11,945 nt of DNA from Microbacteriaceae bacterium (GTDB lineage: Bacteria; Actinomycetota; Actinomycetes; Actinomycetales; Microbacteriaceae): positions 1 to 11,945 of the forward strand of contig JAAZFP010000111.1 in NCBI GenBank assembly GCA_012511645.1, written 5' to 3'. Below are positions 8,138-11,945 of this stretch, one piece after another (the first letter of the stretch is position 1; every line of letters begins with the position of its first letter). Both the position numbers and the translations under genes were made by a program. The notes beneath the pieces were generated by a model. The model saw only the letters and a program-made list of their open reading frames with translations. It ran no database searches and was not told the origin of the DNA.

Positions 8138-8210
8138 TGCCCTGGAAAGGAATCGAACCTTCGACACCCGCTTTAGGAGAGCGGTGCTCTATCCACTGAG
8201 CTACCAAGGC
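8138..8210 (-). tRNA. tRNA-Arg(CCU)
   Basis: A 73-nt cloverleaf. The acceptor GCCTTGG pairs with CCAGGGC (one G-U) and leaves discriminator A. The D-arm is GCTC/GAGC, the anticodon stem CCGCT/AGCGG encloses loop CTCCTAA with anticodon CCT (plus-strand 8175-8177), the variable loop is GTGTC and the T-arm GAAGG/CCTTT encloses TTCGATT. It decodes the rare arginine codon AGG. CCA is not encoded. It lies 19 bp downstream of the terminator that closes the NlpC/P60 gene, so it needs its own promoter, which I cannot place. Confidence 0.95.
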
Positions 8211-8229
8211 GAACTCTCACAGTGTAACG

Positions 8230-8262
8230 AAAAAGAGCGCCGCCGATGGCGACGCTCTTTTT
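8230..8262. terminator. Bidirectional Rho-independent terminator
   Basis: AAAAAGAGCG (8230-8239) pairs perfectly with CGCTCTTTTT (8253-8262), and CGCC/GGCG inside the loop adds an inner stem. A further AGTGT/ACACT pair flanks it. The U-run is present in both directions. On the minus strand it lies just after the NlpC/P60 stop and separates that gene from the tRNA. Confidence 0.85.
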
Positions 8263-8275
8263 CACACTTCGCGTA

Positions 8276-8977
8276 TCAGACGCGAACGACGTAGTTCGGG
8301 TATGCGCCGTGATTCTGCAACCCAGCCATCACGGTGTTGTAGCCCCAACCGCCGTGCACGGCCTGGCCGCCACCGACATAAATTGCCACATGCGGGGCAC
8401 CTGGCCACACCAGGATGTCACCGGGAGCAAGTGCTGAAGCATCAAAGGTATAGACGGCACCAAATGAGGCGAAGCTGCCAACACCAAGGTCAGGGCCACC
8501 GGCAAGGCGGCTTGTCGTCATGCCAATAGCTGCAAGCGCGTTCTGGACCATGTCGGTGCAGTCTTGACCAACGCCCAGCTGCGCGTAGGCAGCAGCAACA
8601 AGACCTGATGACCCAACACCCGCGGGGAGCGCTGCGTAACGCGGGCCCTCTGCGGCAGTGGCAGCAACCGGAGTTTCAATGACGAGCTCTTGCTCTTCTG
8701 CCGTGGGTAACTGGGCCGGCACTGCAATGTCTGGCAGTGAGCTGGTGGTCAGGGCCTGAGCGAAGGCAACCTGCGCTTCTTCGGCGGTGCCGATCGAGCC
8801 TGAGTTGCTGCTTGACGCGTATGCGGGCAGTGCGAAGACGCCGACGAGCGTGGCGCTGAGCGCGCCCGCACCAATCATGCGGAACATCTTCTTGAACGAG
8901 CGTTGCTGAGGAGCGAGAACCGTCTGGGCCACTACTTCAGTGCCGGGAGCCTGAACTGTACCGGGGGTCTGAGTCAC
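8276..8977 (-). CDS. Secreted NlpC/P60-type peptidoglycan hydrolase
   Basis: A 233-residue exported protein. A 31-residue cytoplasmic lead with Lys29-Lys30 precedes a hydrophobic segment at ~35-52 and a likely cleavage after Ala54 (AYA). A low-complexity linker runs to ~120. The C-terminal domain has the NlpC/P60 arrangement: Cys140 in GQDCTDMV, His196 in PHVAIYVGGG and His208 in QAVHGGWG. Such enzymes usually cleave the D-Glu to diamino-acid bond of stem peptides. The more usual DCSG around the cysteine is DCTD here, but the spacing is right. No coiled coil or LysM repeats are present, unlike RipA or CwlO. Start is a GTG with GTAAGG about 8 nt upstream, behind a good promoter. Confidence 0.85.
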   Translation of the reverse strand: MTQTPGTVQAPGTEVVAQTVLAPQQRSFKKMFRMIGAGALSATLVGVFALPAYASSSNSGSIGTAEEAQVAFAQALTTSSLPDIAVPAQLPTAEEQELVIETPVAATAAEGPRYAALPAGVGSSGLVAAAYAQLGVGQDCTDMVQNALAAIGMTTSRLAGGPDLGVGSFASFGAVYTFDASALAPGDILVWPGAPHVAIYVGGGQAVHGGWGYNTVMAGLQNHGAYPNYVVRV

Positions 8978-9043
8978 AGATTTTGCCTTACTTTGTGCTT
9001 GCGCTTTGGGGTTTGTCTGCCGTGCTGGCGAAAAACTTTGTCA

Positions 9044-9072
9044 AGCCTAACCGAATATTACGAAATTGTCAC
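9044..9072 (-). promoter_or_regulatory. Promoter of the NlpC/P60 gene
   Basis: On the minus strand GTGACA (9067-9072) and TAGGCT (9044-9049) are separated by exactly 17 bp, a near-ideal primary sigma promoter. Transcription should start near 9037, leaving a leader of about 60 nt. The same region, 9037-9055, matches 14 of 19 positions of the DtxR/IdeR consensus. The whole intergenic stretch is AT-rich compared with the rest of the window. Confidence 0.7.
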
Positions 9073-9099
9073 ACGCTCAGAAGTTTTCGTACAGGAAAA

Positions 9100-9133
9100 G
9101 TGAAAGATCCGCATGATTTCAACGATCCTTCAC
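9100..9133. repeat. 34-bp imperfect inverted repeat upstream of the NlpC/P60 promoter
   Basis: GTGAAAGATC (9100-9109) and GATCCTTCAC (9124-9133) are reverse complements at 9 of 10 positions, separated by 14 bp. The near edge lies about 28 bp upstream of the -35 box, a usual place for an activator. A second small dyad, TGAAA/TTTCA, overlaps the left arm. No regulator can be named. Confidence 0.5.
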
Positions 9134-9197
9134 CACACAGATCTCTCGACATCGAGCAAAAGCTCAACCTACACTTGAAGGTTTTTGAACAACATTT

Positions 9198-9214
9198 CGG
9201 CCGGAAGGTGGCCG
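9198..9214 (-). terminator. Possible weak terminator of gdhA
   Basis: CGGCC/GGCCG forms a 5-bp GC stem with a 7-nt loop about 28 bp past the gdhA stop. On the minus strand it is followed only by a broken U-run (AAATGTTGTTC), so termination efficiency is doubtful. Confidence 0.3.
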
Positions 9215-9241
9215 GACAGCCCCGAATTCTTCTCGAAATAT

Positions 9242-10594
9242 TTAGACGACGCCCTGCTCGATCATCGCCTGCGCGACGGTGACGAAACTGGCCGAGTTTG
9301 CTCCGAGCACATAGTCACCGGGGCGACCGTATCGCTCCGAGGCTTCGAACGAGGCGTCGTGCACATCGCGCATGATGCGGTGCAGACGAGTCTCGCTCTT
9401 TTCGAAGTCCCAGCGGTCGCGTGACGCGTTCTGGCTCATCTCGAGCGCCGAAGTCGCAACGCCACCCGAGTTTGCGGCCTTGCCCGGCGCGAAGAGCACA
9501 CCCGACTGCTGAAACAGTTGCACCGCCTCTGGGGTCGTGGGCATATTTGCGCCCTCTGCGACGGCGCGAACACCGCCGGCAAGCAGCGCACGAGCGCCAC
9601 GCTCATCGAGCTCGTTCTGCGTCGCGCACGGGAACGCCAATTCGCCCGGCACATCCCACACCGAACCATCGGCGATGAATCGTGCACCCGGCTTGCGCTC
9701 GGCGTAATCCGAGACGCGACCCCGCTCGACCTCTTAAATCTGTCGCAATAGCTCCACATCAATGCCCTGCTCGTCGACAATGTAGCCCGACGAATCAGAC
9801 GCTGTCACCGGGATGCCACCGAGCTGCGTGATCTTCTCAATCGCGTAGATTGCCACGTTGCCCGAACCAGACACCAGCGCACGGCGTCCCTCAATGTCTT
9901 CGCCCGTGCGATTCAACATCTCCTGCGCGAAGCACACGGTGCCATACCCCGTAGCCTGCGTGCGCACCTCGGCGCCGCCCCAGACCTTGCCCTTGCCGGT
10001 CAGCACGCCAGACTCGTGACGGCCGGTGATGCGTCGGTACTGACCAAACAGGTAGCCGATCTCGCGCGCACCCACGCCGATGTCACCGGCGGGCACGTCG
10101 GTCTGCTCGTCAATGTAGCGGTAGAGCTCGTTCATGAAGCTCTGACAGAACCGCATGACCTCTTCGTCGCTCTTGCCGTGTGGGTCGAAATCGCTGCCGC
10201 CCTTTGCCCCACCGATGCGCTGGCGGGTGAGCGCGTTCTTAAAGATCTGCTCAAAGCCAAGAAACTTAATGACCGACAGATTCACACTTGGATGAAACCG
10301 CAGCCCACCCTTGAACGGGCCAAGCGCCGAGTTGAATTGCACGCGAAAGCCACGGTTCACCTGAACCTTGTTGTTGTCGTCAAGCCAAGGCACACGAAAC
10401 AGAATCTGCCGCTCGGGCTCTACGAGCCGTTCGAGCACGGCCGCGTCAACGAATTCGGGGTGCTCTTGCAGCACCGGCACCAGGGTGTCGAGCACTTCAC
10501 TCATCGCCTGCAAGAACTCAGGTTCGTTGTGGCTGCGGTTGGCGGCCGCTGCTGCGACGTCGTGAATATACGCTTCAGGTGTCTGGTGCGTCAC
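9242..10594 (-). pseudogene. gdhA: NADP-type glutamate dehydrogenase interrupted by an in-frame TAA
   Basis: The reading frame encodes 450 residues, close to the 447 of E. coli GdhA, with TAA at codon 287 (9734-9736). Upstream residues include the GDH signature GGAKGGSDFDPHGKS with its catalytic lysine, and the NADP fold at ~225 (VSGSGNVAIYA). Downstream residues WDVPGELAFPCATQNELDE, AVAEGANMPTTPEA and GKAANSGGVATSALEMSQN align with the usual C-terminal half. Both parts are in the same frame with no gap, so a single base change accounts for the stop. Lys AAA is the likely ancestral codon, since relatives read IKEV here. Start is the GTG at 10594 with AAGGAG 5 nt upstream, not the ATG at 10621. 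Unless read through or a sequencing error, the enzyme would lose its cofactor and hinge region. Confidence 0.88.
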
Positions 10595-10599
10595 TGGTA

Positions 10600-10605
10600 C
10601 TCCTT
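10600..10605 (-). promoter_or_regulatory. Ribosome binding site that fixes the gdhA start
   Basis: AAGGAG on the minus strand lies 5 nt before the GTG at 10594. It is inside the longer reading that would begin at ATG 10621, so the shorter start is preferred. Confidence 0.75.
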
Positions 10606-10626
10606 GAGTTATCGGCTCCATCGGTA

Positions 10627-10646
10627 GATCGCTCGTTCGCGCGATC
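10627..10646. repeat. Inverted repeat upstream of gdhA
   Basis: GATCGC (10627-10632) and GCGATC (10641-10646) are perfect reverse complements 8 bp apart, 33 bp before the gdhA start. It may be an operator or a leader hairpin. No -10 element is obvious in the 93-bp gap to the upstream gene. Confidence 0.45.
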
Positions 10647-10687
10647 CGTCTCTGTTACGGGGTGGATGAGGGGTGGGGCAAGCGTAG

Positions 10688-11386
10688 CTAACGCGTCACA
10701 AAAATGTGCGCGGCAGCCTCGGGCGAAAGCTCAAGCGGCACGGGCGCCTCATCGCGCTCGGCCTCAATGCGAATGACGTCGCCGTCAAAAGTGAAGAGTG
10801 CTATTGCACCAGGTCGCAAGCCAGCCTGGTCAAAGAGACGCAGCTGCTCCGGATCAACCTGTGCGGGTTCAGCGAGCCGTCTGATGCGAGCCCGCACCTG
10901 CGTGCTGCCGTCATCGAAGAGGCTCACCGCGCTCATAATGCCTGCGTTCATTTGCACCGCAGCGCGCGCACCGAGTTCTTCGAGACCGGGGATCGGGTTG
11001 CCATAGGGCGACTCAACCGGGTTGCCGAGCATGCCGAGCAGCTTGCGCTCCACCTGCTCGCTCATCACATGCTCCCAGCGGCACGCCTCGTCGTGCACGA
11101 ACTCCCACTCGAGACCAATCACATCGGCAAGCAGCCGCTCAGCGAGCCGGTGCTTGCGCATCACGCGCACGGCTTTCGGTCGACCCTCGTCGGTCAGTTC
11201 AAGGTGACGATCGTCACTGACCACGACAAGGCCGTCACGCTCCATGCGAGCGATCGTCTGTGACACCGTTGGACCAGAGTGACCGAGACGTTCTGAGATG
11301 CGAGCGCGCAGAGGAACAATGCCCTCTTCTTCAAGCTCAAGAATGGTGCGCAGGTACATTTCAGTCGTGTCGATGAGATCGGTCAC
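10688..11386 (-). CDS. ideR: DtxR/IdeR-family metal-dependent transcriptional repressor
   Basis: A 232-residue regulator very close to mycobacterial IdeR and corynebacterial DtxR. The N-terminal winged helix (~1-70) contains SGPTVSQTIARMERDGL as recognition helix. With the start at 11386 the metal ligands fall at canonical positions: Met10, His79, Glu83, His98, Cys102, Glu105 and His106, so both metal sites appear intact. The dimerisation segment ends near 140, and a C-terminal SH3/FeoA-like domain covers ~160-230. It should bind Fe(II) and repress iron-uptake genes; manganese (MntR-like) is less likely given Cys102. The GTG at 11392 is rejected because it overlaps the Shine-Dalgarno sequence. 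Divergent from serC. Confidence 0.92.
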   Translation of the reverse strand: MTDLIDTTEMYLRTILELEEEGIVPLRARISERLGHSGPTVSQTIARMERDGLVVVSDDRHLELTDEGRPKAVRVMRKHRLAERLLADVIGLEWEFVHDEACRWEHVMSEQVERKLLGMLGNPVESPYGNPIPGLEELGARAAVQMNAGIMSAVSLFDDGSTQVRARIRRLAEPAQVDPEQLRLFDQAGLRPGAIALFTFDGDVIRIEAERDEAPVPLELSPEAAAHIFVTR

Positions 11387-11390
11387 TTGC

Positions 11391-11396
11391 ACCTCC
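11391..11396 (-). promoter_or_regulatory. Ribosome binding site that fixes the ideR start
   Basis: GGAGGT on the minus strand; GGAGG lies 5 nt before the GTG at 11386 and overlaps the upstream GTG at 11392, excluding the latter as start. Confidence 0.75.
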
Positions 11397-11404
11397 GTAC
11401 CTTT

Positions 11405-11423
11405 CTAGGTTGCTCCAGCCTAT
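11405..11423. promoter_or_regulatory. DtxR-box-like dyad over the ideR -10 region
   Basis: The 19-bp stretch CTAGGTTGCTCCAGCCTAT matches 12 of 19 positions of the consensus TTAGGTTAGSCTAACCTAA. Its arms TAGGTT and AGCCTA are reverse complements at 5 of 6 positions. It overlaps the ideR -10 hexamer TAGGCT (11417-11422, minus) and the expected start site near 11410. Autoregulation is a plausible inference. The centre does not match well. Confidence 0.45.
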
Positions 11424-11451
11424 TCCATGCCGAAGCGCTGGCGCACACCTC

Positions 11452-11457
11452 TAACAT
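11452..11457 (+). promoter_or_regulatory. -10 element for leaderless serC mRNA
   Basis: TAACAT fits TANNNT and ends 6 nt before the ATG at 11464. No ribosome site is present, so the transcript probably begins at the start codon. Confidence 0.5.
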
Positions 11458-11463
11458 AGAAGC

Positions 11464-11945
11464 ATGGCCGATATCACCATTCCAGCTGCCCTTTTGCCCG
11501 CCGACGGTCGCTTTGGGTGCGGCCCATCAAAGGTTCGCACCGAACAGATTGAGTTTCTCGCCTCGCTGCAGCCCGGGGTGCTCGGCACCTCGCATCGGCA
11601 GGCACCGGTAAAGAACCTCGTCGGCAGTGTGCGTGAGGGGCTTCGAGAGCTCTTTCGCGCCCCGGAGGGCTACGAGGTCTTGCTCGCGAATGGCGGCGCC
11701 ACCTCGTTCTGGGATGCGGCGGTGCACTCGCTCATCGAGCAACGCAGTCAGCACCTCACCTTTGGCGAGTTTGGCGCGAAGTTTGGCACCGCCGCGAGTC
11801 GCGCGCCGTGGCTTGAGCAACCAGATATTCGCGAGGCTCCAGCGGGCAGTCGCAGCGAGGCCGAAGCCGCCGCCGGTATTGACGTCTACGCCTACCCCCA
11901 CAACGAAACCTCTACTGGTGTGATGGCTGAGGTACGTCGGGTACA
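11464..11945 (+). CDS. serC: Phosphoserine aminotransferase, N-terminal part (runs off window)
   Basis: The first 160 residues of a fold-type I PLP aminotransferase that converts 3-phosphohydroxypyruvate and glutamate to phosphoserine in serine synthesis. Diagnostic segments are FGCGPSKVRTEQ (~18-29), GTSHRQAPVKNLV (~44-56), the PLP-phosphate loop LLANGGATSFWDAA (~74-87) and YAYPHNETSTGV (~140-151). These fit the actinobacterial SerC group rather than the E. coli type. The PLP lysine lies beyond the right edge. It is divergent from ideR with 77 bp between the starts, and shows no ribosome site but a -10 hexamer 6 nt upstream. Confidence 0.92.
   Translation, partial: MADITIPAALLPADGRFGCGPSKVRTEQIEFLASLQPGVLGTSHRQAPVKNLVGSVREGLRELFRAPEGYEVLLANGGATSFWDAAVHSLIEQRSQHLTFGEFGAKFGTAASRAPWLEQPDIREAPAGSRSEAEAAAGIDVYAYPHNETSTGVMAEVRRV

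Noticed and set aside
8978..9036. Cyclic di-AMP riboswitch before the NlpC/P60 gene
   Set aside because: Such riboswitches control cell-wall hydrolases in actinobacteria, but the predicted leader of about 60 nt is too short and I see no matching conserved elements.
9662..9733. Frameshift as the cause of the broken gdhA
   Set aside because: The two halves are in the same frame (start positions differ by a multiple of 3), and the residues between them read as normal GDH sequence, so the lesion is a nonsense codon.
10595..10621. ATG at 10621 as gdhA start
   Set aside because: The AAGGAG at 10600-10605 lies inside that reading and is perfectly spaced for the GTG at 10594, which also gives the usual family length.

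Overview
The window is high-GC DNA that reads as an actinobacterial chromosome, most likely family Microbacteriaceae (Leucobacter-like). This placement is inferred from an IdeR/DtxR-type regulator, an actinobacterial-type phosphoserine aminotransferase, an NlpC/P60 cell-wall protein with a long cytoplasmic N-terminus, frequent GTG starts and several apparently leaderless genes. No insertion sequence, phage gene, CRISPR array or origin was seen. The content looks like ordinary chromosomal housekeeping and accessory genes.

Layout. Bases 1-3110 (minus) hold the first ~1,036 residues of a large DUF4011-type superfamily 1 helicase-like protein whose ATPase motifs are degenerate; its C-terminus lies off the left edge. 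A 202-bp gap follows, then a minus-strand series: an NCS2 uracil/xanthine permease (3313-4632), a small cupin (4792-5151), a PuuB-like FAD-dependent amine oxidoreductase (5176-6597), a 60-residue two-helix membrane protein (6636-6818) and a CYTH phosphatase-like protein (6815-7489). The last two overlap by ATGA. A short divergent promoter region at 7490-7522 separates CYTH from an unrecognised plus-strand gene (7523-8059). Next come a minus-strand tRNA-Arg(CCU), a symmetrical terminator, and a secreted NlpC/P60 protein with a well-formed promoter. Further right are gdhA (NADP-type glutamate dehydrogenase) carrying an in-frame TAA, an IdeR/DtxR metal-dependent repressor, and the divergent start of serC, which runs off the right edge.

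How the genes may fit together. The FAD oxidoreductase and cupin are 24 bp apart and are probably co-expressed for amine/polyamine or related catabolism; the permease downstream may belong to the same nitrogen-scavenging unit, but its substrate link is not shown. The DtxR-family gene has a DtxR-box-like dyad over its own -10 region, suggesting autoregulation, and a better-scoring box-like match overlaps the NlpC/P60 promoter. CYTH, the unrecognised gene and serC each have a TANNNT hexamer ending exactly 6 nt before the start codon, as expected for leaderless transcripts.

The strongest oddities are the TAA at codon 287 of gdhA, which is in frame with an otherwise intact enzyme, and the helicase-like gene, which has lost its Walker A lysine and Walker B glutamate but is otherwise fully open. 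I did not find a convincing new multi-gene system.
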